Below are positions 1 through 11,719 of a stretch of DNA of 64,000 bases, one piece after another. The DNA is from Albugo candida (taxonomy: Eukaryota > Oomycota > Peronosporomycetes > Albuginales). A program made the position numbers and the translations under genes. The stretch covers positions 186,001-250,000 of the forward strand of contig JBDOQK010000011.1 in assembly GCA_040437565.1 (NCBI GenBank). Direction: 5' to 3'. The notes under the pieces were generated by a model that saw only the letters and a list, made by a program, of their open reading frames with translations, was not told the DNA's origin and did not search any database. Each line of letters begins with the position of its first letter. Position 1 is the stretch's first letter.

Positions 1-395
1 AGCCGAGGACATTTCTGAGCTTTTACAGGACGTACAACATCGCATAGGTGATCATACCATTCGACAACTACAATACGTGGATGATGATGGCGATCACGTA
101 CGTGCATCTAAGACAGCCTTGCCGTGCTCCGATCACAAGGACTCTTCTATTTTAGGTGCTTCTACTCACAAATGAAGATCTTAAAGACAGCGTCAGACGA
201 GCTCGTATGTGGGGAAACAAATATCTTCGACTGATAATCCCCATACGTGGTCCAAGGCATTTTGAAAGACCATCTGAAGACGCTTTTCGACGGATTGATG
301 TTAGTCGACAAGAGTCAGTATCAGGGATAGTATATTACGCAGCTGCAGCAGCAGCGATCGCAGGAGCTTCATTTCTCCTGAGTCGGCGAAGATAG
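1..395 (+). CDS. C-terminal end of a CBS/PB1-domain tail-anchored protein (5' end outside window)
   Basis: Two exons are visible, 1-97 and 156-395, joined across a 58-bp intron with GTACGT donor and TTTTAG acceptor. The joined frame gives a PB1-type segment (YVDDDGDHV then LLTNEDLKDSVRRAR) followed by a C-terminal hydrophobic stretch rich in Ala (GIVYYAAAAAAIAGASFLL) ending in SRRR, i.e. a tail anchor. This order matches the end of the plant and oomycete CBSCBSPB family, where four CBS repeats precede a PB1 domain and a C-terminal membrane helix; the CBS part would lie upstream of base 1. PB1 domains mediate dimerisation and CBS pairs bind adenosyl ligands. The PB1 call and the tail anchor are seen here; the CBS part is inferred from the family. 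Confidence 0.65.
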
Positions 396-761
396 GATAT
401 GATGCTCCCATCACCTATATGGTTTTTGGACACACTGGATGGCTGGAAGATATCGTTCAAACATGCTTTTTGTCATCGTCGTCAACATAGAGTGGGATAC
501 GTAGATCCCCATGATAGCAAGATTCTCAATCGATAAGAACTCGAGTGGGTGCTATAGAACTACATGATCCAGGTCTATCTCGAAGATTTTTTTCTGGTCA
601 GCATACAGGACACTGCTTATGCCAGCGAGCTGTATTTGTCGAGCGATCGAGTTCAAGAAAGCGATGTGACAATTTGTACTTGTTAGATTGTTTAAGGAAA
701 TCCATATCTGTAGCATTGCATCAGCGAGATGCATATTGTTTTCGGCGCTTTTGCAAAGAAA
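396..761. other. Intergenic, 366 bp
   Basis: Lies between the convergent ends of the CBS/PB1-like gene and the PXMP4 gene. Small open frames on both strands show no family signal. Probably two 3' untranslated regions; no structured element was seen. Confidence 0.5.
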
Positions 762-1449
762 TCATACACCAAGCCATTTTAACGCAAGAATAAGAGCTGT
801 AGCTGGAGTCGGGAGGTAATCATCTATACGTCGAGATGGCTGACTCGATTCTCGATATAGAAATTCCATGCTTGTTTTCAGCGATTCCTGCAAGACGCTT
901 TCTTCGAACTCGAAAATCCACATCGCGATTGCCCACGATACGCTTGCGATAAGCGGAAAATGCGACTTTAATGAGAAATTGTTGAATGGAGCAATATCTC
1001 GCGCAGCTAGTAGCCGAAATCCTGCATATATATTCCGAACCAGTAGGTACATGACGACTTGGTTATTCACGCTCGTATATTTTCCCCAGACAAAGTAGCC
1101 ACCGAGAAATCCTGCTACAGCCGCGTGCCAATGCTGAACCGGCAGCCCGATATCTTTTTGCTGTGTTTTTGAAATTTTCTTCAACAAAACGAGAGTGCCT
1201 TTATAAAGTCCAACGAAAAGCGCCAAATTTTTGGTGTGCTCGTACGTAAGCCCAATGATGCGCCGAAATTTGCTCTGTATGGAGCCTTTGTTGAATAATA
1301 AGATCATAACAAATGCTGTGCAGAAATGTGATATATAGCAGAAATAATTGAATGCATTCGTACTTACCATGAGGGGCACGAATCTTCGTGCCATAGGCGG
1401 CACCGTTGCGTATTCCACGTAAGATGCTTTGGATATCATTGTCGAGCAT
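762..1449 (-). CDS. PXMP4: Peroxisomal membrane protein 4 (PMP24/PXMP4, Tim17 superfamily)
   Basis: Two exons on the minus strand: 1368-1449 with the start codon, then 762-1315, separated by a 52-bp intron (GTAAGT ... CACAG). The spliced protein is about 211 residues, close to human PXMP4 (212). The N-terminal signature runs across the splice: ILRGIRNGAAYGTKIRAPH joins AFVMILLF, matching the FRNGAVYGAKIRAPHALVM block of PXMP4. Several hydrophobic segments follow, including a glycine-rich AAVAGFLGGYFVWG stretch as in Tim17-like proteins. It is an integral peroxisomal membrane protein of poorly defined function. The N-terminal motif makes the assignment secure. Confidence 0.9.
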
Positions 1450-2169
1450 TTCTAAGCTATCACCGAGCTTACGAACACTTTGTGTGTGTCCGTAATTATA
1501 GGATCAGCCGCAGATTTCAGATAAAGCATCACATAAAGTCACTATACATATTTGCACTCTATTATTAGATAGCCTCGATGATGACACTAAGCCCAGATCT
1601 CGGTGTAACTCGAATGCTACTAAATCCTGATAGATGCTAACTCGTAAAAAAAGCATTCTCTTTTGGTGGATTTGGGATTCGTATTAGCAGAGAAACTCGC
1701 GCTGAGGTTTTGAAGCCATATCGCACATTATCGCCCACAATAAAGACACCTCCAAGAAAGAATTGTCGCGGTTCAGCAAAAGCTGCTAGCCAACATTTGT
1801 ACACTCGGATCAAGCTAAAATTTAGCTGTGAGACTCTGCCAGATCTCACTGACTAGATTGAACCCAAACTGAACGCACCAAAGATCACATGAGTATCTTA
1901 TTATTCTGTACTTATACAACCACTGACATTTTAACTCCCAGCGTAGATACAAATCAGTCACATGGAAGTGTTTTTTTTTCCTGAGCACCATGCGTACTAT
2001 TTTCTTCCTCGAAAGCATGGAGCGTTATTTGTGGGTACTCCGACAGCTTCGATCTGACACGCCAGCATGTCTGCTCAAGTTCTGAGGTTTAGTTGACATC
2101 GCATAATCAATGAAGTGAGCATTAACGTGATTCTGTCACGAGAGAACCGAAATAAATAAATATATCGGC
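1450..2169. other. Intergenic, about 720 bp, nothing recognised
   Basis: Upstream of PXMP4 and before the LINE remnant. Two minus-strand open frames (1637-1849 and 1815-2018) show no recognisable protein and no splice logic. I see no RNA gene or repeat here. Confidence 0.5.
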
Positions 2170-3930
2170 TTAAGTTGAGTGTAACGTCGTACGTTGCGCC
2201 GATTTTATGGTATAACTCCAGAGTCTCAACCCGTTTACTTGGGGTGTTGGTGGGTGGCCCTACCTCTCCCCGCCTTCAACGCGACATCCTTCTTCGATCT
2301 ATACATCATCGCTTGATCCTTTGGCGTTGGCGAGCACGAACATACCGTGGCAGGATGCTCATCGCTAAAACAGTGATCCTCCCTTTATTAAGGCATGTAG
2401 GCACGGCTTGATATCTCCCGCTCAAATTCTTGCAAATATTTCTCTCTCAGTACGAGCTTTTGTGAACAACTCTATCTCTGGTCCCCACCAAACAACTTGC
2501 CCCCTGGTCTTCTCCCTTTATCGTGGCATGTAATACCCTCCTCACAAGGCGGCCTCTCTCTTCCTCCTCCCTATCTGTGCCTTAGCTCCTATCGAGTTTC
2601 GGTCCTCATCTCTGATATCTTGGCTATACGAAGATCTCCTACTTTGGCGCCCCTTGTTTTTCCCCAGCGATTACTTTCTCTACAGTGGCTCTCCGCCACC
2701 TTGGTGTTGGCCTCGATATCCTCTACGTCCCCAACATTCCCCCTGCCAGCAATAACTCTCCTCGCTGGGAAATTCTTCCCTTTTCTGGATCGACACTCTT
2801 CATACATGGAATGCACAATTCCGTCCAACTATCAACCCCTCCCGACGCTCCATTTCTCATATTCTTCATCAACCCTTGTGGCATGATCGACTCCTTACTC
2901 GAGGCGATTCCCGAATTCCAATTTTTCGGGCAATTGCATCCTTGGCATGGCTTCGTTCAACCGTACCAGCGATTTTCTCACTACTTATGGCATCCTTCCT
3001 ACGTCGGATCTCCTCTCTCGTCTTCTACGGCCCCAAGTCCCCCGATCTTGGGAATCGGTCGTGACGCTTATGGACGTCTTTGATGGCTTGTCATTACCTT
3101 CGCCCCTTCCTGTCCTTCTACCCTCCCAGCCCTTACACTTGCTCGGCTGTTTTGAACCTTGGATGTTCATCTCTGATCACCTTCCTGATGTTAGTCCCGG
3201 AATTATCGTCTCCCTCCTTACACAATCCACCCCACTCCCGTTCCCCGCCCTTAATATCGACCCCATCTCACTCTCTCCTACCTTTTGATTTCGGCAAATC
3301 CGCCTTCACCAACGCGTCCCCCCGGTTGTAACAGACTTGGTCTTTCACCTACGCCACAATGCGCTGGGATGCCGCTATCGCTTTCGTTGGAGAACGACTT
3401 ACCCTCAATCAAAAACTTGCATCTTTGGTTGCCCGACTCTGGAGACCCCTTTTCATCTGTTTTGGGATTGTCCCTATGCAGACCGAGTCTGGCGTTTCTA
3501 CCTTCAACCATTCCATCGATATACACCCAGCTGATAACCTGGACTCGCGTTCTCTTTGATGACGAAATCAAACTTCGTCCACCTGCCACCGTCGCTTTTG
3601 GCTCTCAACTTCTTTCCGAACTCTTCGCGTGCTTCCGCGGCTCGATCATCAGAACCATTTGGCTCCAACGAAACAACCTCCTCTATCAACATACCCACTC
3701 TTTTCACCGGTTGCTATGGACTTTGAGCTCAACACTTTTCCTTCCCCACTGTGCCGAGCTTTCTCGCCCACTTCTCCACATGAACCCTTCACATCCGATT
3801 CCCGACAACGATAGCTCGGCTCACTCTCCCACTTCGCATGCCGATATTACGGCTTCCATCTCTTCACCTTACGTCCATCTTACACGACACCGCCCACTCT
3901 ACCTTCACTTAGCTCGATCTCTTTGAATTA
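2170..3930 (+). mobile_element. Decayed 3' part of a non-LTR retrotransposon (LINE, L1/Tx1-like ORF2)
   Basis: The stretch is markedly C/T-rich compared with its surroundings. At 2175-2411 the translation contains the post-palm segment of a LINE reverse transcriptase (TRLLGVLVGGP, then WRWRARTYRGRMLIAKTVILP). Near 3337-3534 there is a zf-RVT type signature (CIFGCPTLETPFHLFWDCPYA, then RVWRFYL), typical of the region after the reverse transcriptase in plant and oomycete L1-like elements. The polypeptide signal jumps between all three plus-strand frames at least five times (changes near 2411, 2685-2890, 2947-3083, 3285 and 3337), so this is a dead copy. The palm motifs and any ORF1 are missing, so it is 5' truncated. 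No clear poly(A) tail or target-site duplication was found, and the exact borders are uncertain. Confidence 0.75.
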
Positions 3931-5932
3931 ACCTACCTAGCTAGCACAACATAGAAAAGTCATCGTAAGTATAATGAAACGTAATTTCCCATGTACCAGA
4001 GTCTGTCCATCTTGTTCGAGATGGAGCATTTGATTGCAACAAACGGATTTGAGCCATTGATAAGCAGGCCCTGGGAGTAGAATACTGCACAGAAAATCTA
4101 CGTGAGGGAGGTGTCAGGACGAAGAAAATCTACTTCAAGCTCCTGATACTGAAAGAGACTCGATAGTGTCGTTGTCAGCCTGAATTGTGAAGTACTCTTT
4201 GATCCAAATAAAGAAAAGTGATGGCGATAGAACACTCACATTTTTCACTTCGGTAGACTTTGTAACATCATCCCCCGATACAAGAAATTATGTCAAAAAA
4301 GCTACATATTAGCACTGCGCCGAGCTGTGATACCAAAACACAAATAATGCTGCATCTGTGGATACTATTGGATGTAGGAGTAATGCACTGGTACACTTGT
4401 TCCCCTCGTTGATGTGAATTTCTAAAAGACGAGAACTGGGTAGCCAATTTCAGTGTCTTACAAGACTCCATCGACAAAGAAGGATGCAAAGGACTATAGA
4501 AAGACACGGCTTAGTGTTTATGAGCAGAGATAGATTGGTGGTCTTCACGAAGCAGCTTCAAGCATGTGCGTTGTACCTCGCGGAGCCTGGACGCCAAATG
4601 TCAGGTAGTTTCACCTCGACAATTTTAAATGAAAGGCCGAATCGCAATATCTCATTCAATCATTTCGTTCAACCAGAGCGTAGTTCCGCTTTCTTTGAAG
4701 GCGGCGAGATGCACCCGGACGTTCACTGGCTCGTGGACATTGAGATAGAAAGCATGTCGTCGTTTTCTTCCGCTACGAATATGGTCGTGCAGTAGATTTG
4801 TGACAAGGTGATGCTAGCGCGAGAGCACGCATGGGTTTATGGTGACGCTGTATTCATTTTATAAGACAAAATCAAATGAGATCTTGACAGAATCGCTGAC
4901 TTTAGAGCTGCATTCACACCTCGCGTAGGCCCAGCCAGTGAAGAAGAGCCCTAGGTGCTTTTTTTGGTCGCCAGAGCCATTCAATATCAGTTTACGAAGA
5001 GCTGTCGTGTCAACAGAAAGCATGTGTGCGATAATGAAATATGTGTACTGCTTGCCTGGGCTGAATCGAAAACTATGAATAAGCGTATCTGGTTAGCTTG
5101 ATGCTGGTTGAGCTTAGTTGCCTTCTAGCGAGGCAGCTGGAATCAGAAGCCAAGCTGATCCACAGTACGTTTGATTGCGCTAGAGGCGAACTTGTTTTGA
5201 ACTAGGATTTTCGGTAGGATGCGCTAGCATAGAGAATGAATGATGCAACCCTATACGTATTTTCATATAGGCTGAAATCCAGCACGCTCGCTGCTTACAG
5301 ACTCACTCCGACACCGTCATATACAATATAGCGCGGCTAATTGACAAACTATGGATGATGAGCTGTCGTTTCACCTCATATATAGAAGTGGAAGCCACCT
5401 GAAGCGCCACTAATCTCCCGCTAAAAGTTTCGCGTACCTGTCGTACTCTTTCGGGTAGAGAAGATGAATGCACATAATTTTCGAGATGCTGATAAGAATC
5501 AGTCTTGGATTTTCTTTGATTCGCAAAATTCTTTCAATAGCGCGATTTGCATATGAATATTTGTTATGCGTGTGAAAATTGCAAGTGCACGACAGGGCGT
5601 GATGCACTATGGAATGAACTGCAGATTTACCATCTTATTTTGCTCGTCGATAAAACCATTCGTATGCCTCAAAACAGCTTCCTCGACTGTTAACCGCTCA
5701 GAGCGAAGCTAATTGTGCTCAATGCGACCACTACATATAGACATTGGTATCGTCTGAGACGGATCAAAAAGCGCAATTGAGCACATTACTCATTAGTGCC
5801 AGTAAGAATGTATGATCACAATGCGATACTAAATGGATAACACCCACGAGGTTGCCTACAAACCGCATTCGTCGATGAGCGAAAATGAAATATCGAACAA
5901 ACTAATGTCACGTTGCTTGCTTCCTATTATTG
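3931..5932. other. Gene-poor stretch, about 2 kb
   Basis: Between the LINE remnant and the SNARE gene. The only open frame of note is 4484-4795 on the plus strand (listed separately). The rest is AT-rich with scattered short frames on both strands. No RNA gene, tandem repeat or terminal repeat was seen. Confidence 0.4.
4484..4795 (+). CDS. Hypothetical short open frame, 103 residues, doubtful
   Basis: An uninterrupted frame beginning MQRTIERHGLVFMSRDRL and ending TNMVVQ. It has no signal peptide, membrane segment, repeat or family motif that I recognise, and no flanking splice sites that would extend it convincingly. It lies alone in a gene-poor stretch next to a dead LINE, so it may be a chance frame or a gene fragment. 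It is listed only because it is the longest frame in the 2-kb gap. Confidence 0.15.
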   Translation: MQRTIERHGLVFMSRDRLVVFTKQLQACALYLAEPGRQMSGSFTSTILNERPNRNISFNHFVQPERSSAFFEGGEMHPDVHWLVDIEIESMSSFSSATNMVVQ

Positions 5933-6953
5933 TCAGCCACTTCCAAGTATGAGTAAAAGAATGAGAATAATAAGTAATACGACAATGGTCACGTAAAGTT
6001 TGATGTTTCCACTCTGGCGCGCAATCTATCGAATATATCAGACTTTTTGTTGCAAATGGAGAACTATAATATTTCACCTTTGCGGCTCTGGCTCCTTCTG
6101 TGTTCAGCCCGTCTTTGGCATGTAATACATCCCCGTCCATGTCATCCAATAATCTTATATGTAAATCTGTCTCGTCCTTCACTGCCATACTGAAGTTCTT
6201 CAAATTTGCCACACCCTTCCCTATAATGTCTAGTTGATCATCTTGATCTAAGCATTCAGCGTACACATCGAGTTGATCGGAGTCTAAGTGCGCAAATGTT
6301 CTGTGCCACTTGCCTCTCATGATTTGCTTTTGCAATCCCAAAAGTTGTGAGGAACGATCATGTGATTTCTGACTACTAGAAAAATTGAAATCGAATCAAT
6401 TTGACAAGAATGCTCTGAACACACCTGATAGCTGACGACCGGCTTTTGAATATGTTCAAATTCCGTTCCTAAGTGAAGTTCAGCCATTTGAGTATATTCT
6501 ACCGACAACGTACTTGATTACGCTCTAGTTCTCGTAGGGCTTTATCCCAGCGTTCCATTTCCTCACGTTCCCTTGAGAACGAGTGAATATTAGCATTGAT
6601 GTAAGTCATGTCGTGAGTAGAGCTTACATGTCTGGCAAAAGTGATTGTTTGTAGCAGCTAAAGTCACGACGTAATTGCTCTACATCCATGTGCAATTCGG
6701 ATATGGTATCACCGACCGAATCGTATTTCTTCCCTGCTATCATGGATCGTATTGTTACCTCTTTCTTTTGCGCACGCGACATGCTTTTCAGCCATAAATT
6801 CCAATCATCAAACGCTGTCATTTGAAAACCTTCTCTGGCACCTGTACCTTCGCGCAACAAGCACAACAATGATTCAAAGTTGCCTTTAAGGACCAAAGTA
6901 TGCGCGGAACGCTTTCCATGTTGCCGATCGGATGTGAGCCTCCAGACGATCAT
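5933..6953 (-). other. Redundant copy of the SNARE gene at the end of a contig (see 7243-8131)
   Basis: Bases 5752-6961 are identical to 7062-8271 (offset 1310 bp), and the two copies are separated only by a 100-N gap at 6962-7061. All exons of the SNARE gene therefore appear twice without a single difference. This is the pattern left when overlapping contig ends are scaffolded without being merged. Treat this copy as an assembly duplicate, not a paralogue. Confidence 0.85.
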
Positions 6954-6961
6954 ATAATGAA

Positions 6962-7061
6962 NNNNNNNNNNNNNNNNNNNNNNNNNNNNNNNNNNNNNNN
7001 NNNNNNNNNNNNNNNNNNNNNNNNNNNNNNNNNNNNNNNNNNNNNNNNNNNNNNNNNNNNN
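6962..7061. other. Assembly gap (100 N) flanked by an exact 1210-bp direct repeat
   Basis: A run of exactly 100 N. The 1210 bp before it (5752-6961) reappear directly after it (7062-8271). Real distance between the flanks is probably negative, meaning the contigs overlap. Confidence 0.95.
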
Positions 7062-7242
7062 GTCTGAGACGGATCAAAAAGCGCAATTGAGCACATTACT
7101 CATTAGTGCCAGTAAGAATGTATGATCACAATGCGATACTAAATGGATAACACCCACGAGGTTGCCTACAAACCGCATTCGTCGATGAGCGAAAATGAAA
7201 TATCGAACAAACTAATGTCACGTTGCTTGCTTCCTATTATTG

Positions 7243-8131
7243 TCAGCCACTTCCAAGTATGAGTAAAAGAATGAGAATAATAAGTAATACGACAATGGTC
7301 ACGTAAAGTTTGATGTTTCCACTCTGGCGCGCAATCTATCGAATATATCAGACTTTTTGTTGCAAATGGAGAACTATAATATTTCACCTTTGCGGCTCTG
7401 GCTCCTTCTGTGTTCAGCCCGTCTTTGGCATGTAATACATCCCCGTCCATGTCATCCAATAATCTTATATGTAAATCTGTCTCGTCCTTCACTGCCATAC
7501 TGAAGTTCTTCAAATTTGCCACACCCTTCCCTATAATGTCTAGTTGATCATCTTGATCTAAGCATTCAGCGTACACATCGAGTTGATCGGAGTCTAAGTG
7601 CGCAAATGTTCTGTGCCACTTGCCTCTCATGATTTGCTTTTGCAATCCCAAAAGTTGTGAGGAACGATCATGTGATTTCTGACTACTAGAAAAATTGAAA
7701 TCGAATCAATTTGACAAGAATGCTCTGAACACACCTGATAGCTGACGACCGGCTTTTGAATATGTTCAAATTCCGTTCCTAAGTGAAGTTCAGCCATTTG
7801 AGTATATTCTACCGACAACGTACTTGATTACGCTCTAGTTCTCGTAGGGCTTTATCCCAGCGTTCCATTTCCTCACGTTCCCTTGAGAACGAGTGAATAT
7901 TAGCATTGATGTAAGTCATGTCGTGAGTAGAGCTTACATGTCTGGCAAAAGTGATTGTTTGTAGCAGCTAAAGTCACGACGTAATTGCTCTACATCCATG
8001 TGCAATTCGGATATGGTATCACCGACCGAATCGTATTTCTTCCCTGCTATCATGGATCGTATTGTTACCTCTTTCTTTTGCGCACGCGACATGCTTTTCA
8101 GCCATAAATTCCAATCATCAAACGCTGTCAT
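7243..8131 (-). CDS. Tail-anchored Q-type SNARE (SYP7/Qc-like)
   Basis: Five exons fit one frame: up to 7938, then 7824-7881, 7735-7778, 7388-7685 and 7243-7323, all with GT-AG introns. The last intron is essential: it removes a false tail and joins the SNARE motif (QLDIIGKGVANLKNFSMAV ... LLDDMDGDV) to the membrane anchor YVTIVVLLIILILLLILGSG. The SNARE motif resembles plant SYP71 (DVISEGLDALKNM). The residue aligned with the zero-layer glutamine is histidine (DETDLHIRLL). The frame is open to a Met at 8263, but the Met at 8131 (MTAFDDWNLWLKSM) is preferred. The 8263 start would sit 3 bp from the start of the divergent cohesin-loader gene, and the extra 44 residues look non-conserved. It should act in vesicle fusion, but the compartment is unknown. 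Confidence 0.7.
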
Positions 8132-8266
8132 TTGAAAACCTTCTCTGGCACCTGTACCTTCGCGCAACAAGCACAACAATGATTCAAAGTTGCCTTTAAG
8201 GACCAAAGTATGCGCGGAACGCTTTCCATGTTGCCGATCGGATGTGAGCCTCCAGACGATCATATA

Positions 8267-11200
8267 ATGAACGATATCATTGTATCTGAAGAACGTTTAC
8301 CTGGAAATGATACTGACATTGTACAGATTGCTTCTCGGCTTTCGTCGGCTCGCTTCGATCAAATGTAAGATTATCATTTGACCTCGTCCATCCATAAGTA
8401 CCTAATCTGAAACATCGTAGCGACTCGTATGAGATTGATGAAAGTTCTTATAAAGAACTCCCGCTGATCGCGCAACGTTTGGTTTCCACGGGATGCTTTG
8501 AAGGTACAAAGCGCTTTTAAGGTGAATATTGCTTGCTGAAAATTGACGATTTCGTTTTTGGTAGGACGCATGATCGATACTAAACCCGCACGCAGTAGAA
8601 AGCGTTCTCATGAGAATTTGGTTGTCGTCGATTTGCCAAAACCGAAGGAAAAGAAATCGCTGAATCAGACGGCGCACGGGAGCAAGAGTGAAAAGAGCAA
8701 AATCCCGGATGATGATGACACTGTAGTAAAGTGCAATTCTCGAAGCTTATTTACACCCGAATCTAAAGTGACAGCGATGCTTGGAAGATACTCTGCCGTG
8801 TTAGAGAACATGCTAGCAGAGTTTGGTATAAAGCGGAACGAGATAGGCTACCTCGTCAAGATGGACAGCTTCATCCCTACTCATATAGATGACGCAAAAG
8901 TTAAGGTCATCTGTCAAACCATTCGGCTATTGGAAAAACACAACATGATCTCGAAAGTTGATGGGAACATGATTCGTTGTATTCTCAGTTTATTGGACAG
9001 ACATGTAAGAGTCTTCGCATGGGTTGATGACCATTTATGAGCTAAATATCATTTCATGCTAGGTTCTTTTTGGATTTCGGCAAAGTGCGTCTAATGACAC
9101 AAAATGTGATGATGCAGAGCGAAAACGTACCAAGATCAAGAGACCTTTACTTCAGCTTTCGTATAATACTTTAGAGATTGGAACTTGCATACTTTTTTTG
9201 GTCTCTTCGTCTCATTCAGATCGGGGTATCTTGTCGGAAGACATAATTGATAATTGCGTCCAATTGCTGTGTCAAACGATAAAAAACCTCCAAGATTATC
9301 TATCAGCGGCTTCTACGTCGGAATCGATTCCGCATGAAGACAATCAGAATTTTCGGCGTATGATACCAGAATTGTGTGATTATATGAATCAATTCTCACA
9401 TCTTGTAGAGTCGTTGAAGCTATCAGATTGCTTGATTTTGCGTTTGTCTTCCAGTCTATTCGACACGTTCGTGTTTGATTCGAGCCATCACGTTGCGCAG
9501 ATACAACAGAGTAGCATTATGATTCTTCGAAGTATTTATATCCAACATCCTTCACATCGCAAATTACTACTGGATGAAGCACTCTCGACAATGCTGAAGG
9601 TTCCGCTCATGAAACGAAATGTGCGAACAGTGAAGCTGCTATACTCAGATAATATGATTCAGATGATCACGGCGCTTGTGGTGACACTGCTTCAATGCAG
9701 TGATTTAGGAAATCGAGATGTGGAAGAAAAATCACATCAATCCGGTTTGGGTATGAGTATCGATGAACCGGACCCGTCTATGAAACACGTCACCAATACT
9801 TTGGACAATATCAAGCTCTTTAGCAGAGATTTGATCAAGAACTGCATGAAGAAAAGTGAGGATCGTGACCAACGAATTCGGTTGGAACTTTTTCTGGAAG
9901 ATCTACTTACTATGTTTATCTATCCGGAGTGGTTTGGAGCCGAGATGCTCCTTGAATTACTTAGCTCCATTTTGGCAGGAATATTGCATGGGCAATTGTC
10001 TAAAGATGAGAAAAGACTTGACTCACACTATGGATTGATGGCACTGAGTATGATTGGAAAGATGTGTACATCTATAAAGGCTCACGAAAAACAAGCAGCA
10101 AAGGAAAATGCAATCAATTATGATTATTTACGAGTACTTGTTACTGAGGAAGCCAGCATTGCCCCGACAAGTATCCGACCTAAAGTAATTGATGCAAGCG
10201 AGATCTCACCAAATCTATTGTTAGAGATGGTCACTCTGATTCACTTGCATCAAAAGTCAAAAACGAATGTATTTCATCTAGACTCTGGCCGGCTTTTATC
10301 GGCAAAACTATGGCAGAACGCTTTGACAGTAGCTTCAGGAGACTCGCACGAACCAACCGTGATGTGGTTTCGGCATTCTTTCAATGCATTGTGCAAGACA
10401 AAAGAGTCACAACTAGATCCTTTGGTCATTTCGAGTGATATAAGTGCTCGAGTCAGCATGCATGCGGCACTCACACGCGAATTTTGTCAATCTTTTGATA
10501 AGATTCTTTCACATATGATGGCTTTATTAGCTGGTGGTATTGCAACNNNNNNNNNNNNNNNNNNNNNNNNNNNNNNNNNNNNNNNNNNNNNNNNNNNNNN
10601 NNNNNNNNNNNNNNNNNNNNNNNNNNNNNNNNNNNNNNNNNNNNNNTGGTTTCGGCATTCTTTCAATGCATTGTGCAAGACAAAAGAGTCACAACTAGAT
10701 CCTTTGGTCATTTCGAGTGATATAAGTGCTCGAGTCAGCATGCATGCGGCACTCACACGCGAATTTTGTCAATCTTTTGATAAGATTCTTTCACATATGA
10801 TGGCTTTATTAGCTGGTGGTATTGCAACATTTCGATCACGCGTAATGAAAGTGCTTTCGGAATTGGTTCACCTCGATCCTATGCTAATGGCTCGCGAAAA
10901 TGTCAGGGGTGCTGTCTACAATTGTTTTGTAGATGCAAGCATCTCTGTCCGCCAAGCTGCTGTGGATTTGGTCGGTCATTACGTGGCTTTCCATTCTACA
11001 CTGGTAAGAGACATTAAAAAGGATCCACTTGATGTTAGTAAATCACGCTCTTGCAGTTTGAACAGTACTTTGACATGCTCAGTGAACGCTTACTGGATAA
11101 AGGCATTAGCGTTCGGAAAAGCGTGTGCAAAATATTCCGTCGCTATCTGACAACTACACCAGAATTAGACAAAGAAATGGATGCATCATTGATGCGGAGA

Positions 11201-11619
11201 GAAACCAACCGGAAGAACGGGTGTATGCGCATGCTAGCACAACGGATTGGTGATGCAGCCGAAGAAACAAGTATAAAGAAGTTCATTCTTAATACGTTTC
11301 AAGAACTTTGGTTTGGGAACGCTGACGACTGGGAGTTACAAGAACAGTTGCCTGTAGCCTTAACTATTCCAGAAACAAGCTCAAACCGCAATGTAGCGCC
11401 AGGAATGGAAGATAGCATTGTAGCGAGCGAAGAAAACCGTGTGAAACAATCTCAAGATTGCGTAACTCCTTCTAGAGTTATTCATCAAAATCGTCTAAAG
11501 CTTTACGATTCGGTTAATATCGCAGCAATCATCATAGAAATCATCCAACATTGCAATGATATTGATTGGTTTGCGTCATTACTAAAACGGCTCTTGTGCG
11601 TTGGAAAAGCATACAATCA
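8267..11619 (+). CDS. SCC2: Cohesin loader Scc2/NIPBL/Mis4, N-terminal and HEAT-repeat part (3' end lost in gap)
   Basis: Exons 8267-8364, 8421-8504, 8565-9004, 9063-11003 (containing a 100-N gap at 10547-10646) and 11057-11619, where a second gap cuts the gene. All junctions keep phase. The middle matches NIPBL: HRKLLLDEALSTMLKVPLMK followed by MITALVVTLLQC, PEWFGAEMLLELL, then SISVRQAAVDLVGHYV and QYFDMLSERLLDKGISVRK, the typical HEAT repeats, and FILNTFQELWF. The protein loads cohesin on chromatin together with Scc4/MAU2. The 182 bp before the inner gap (10365-10546) recur exactly after it (10647-10828), so the apparent repeat inside the protein is an assembly artefact. The C-terminal half is absent from this window. 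The gene diverges from the SNARE gene. Confidence 0.88.
10547..10646. other. Assembly gap (100 N) flanked by an exact 182-bp direct repeat
   Basis: Bases 10365-10546 equal 10647-10828. The repeat lies inside an exon of Scc2 and would duplicate about 60 residues if taken literally. It is best read as overlapping contig ends. Confidence 0.95.
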
Positions 11620-11719
11620 NNNNNNNNNNNNNNNNNNNNNNNNNNNNNNNNNNNNNNNNNNNNNNNNNNNNNNNNNNNNNNNNNNNNNNNNNNNNNNNNN
11701 NNNNNNNNNNNNNNNNNNN
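11620..11719. other. Assembly gap (100 N) truncating Scc2
   Basis: The left flank ends inside an Scc2 exon, at exactly the same base at which a second copy of that sequence ends before the gap at 13981. The right flank does not continue the Scc2 frame. Confidence 0.95.

Noticed and set aside
5933-8131. Tandem duplication of the SNARE gene
   Set aside because: The copies are identical to the base and separated only by a 100-N gap, so overlapping contigs are the simpler explanation.
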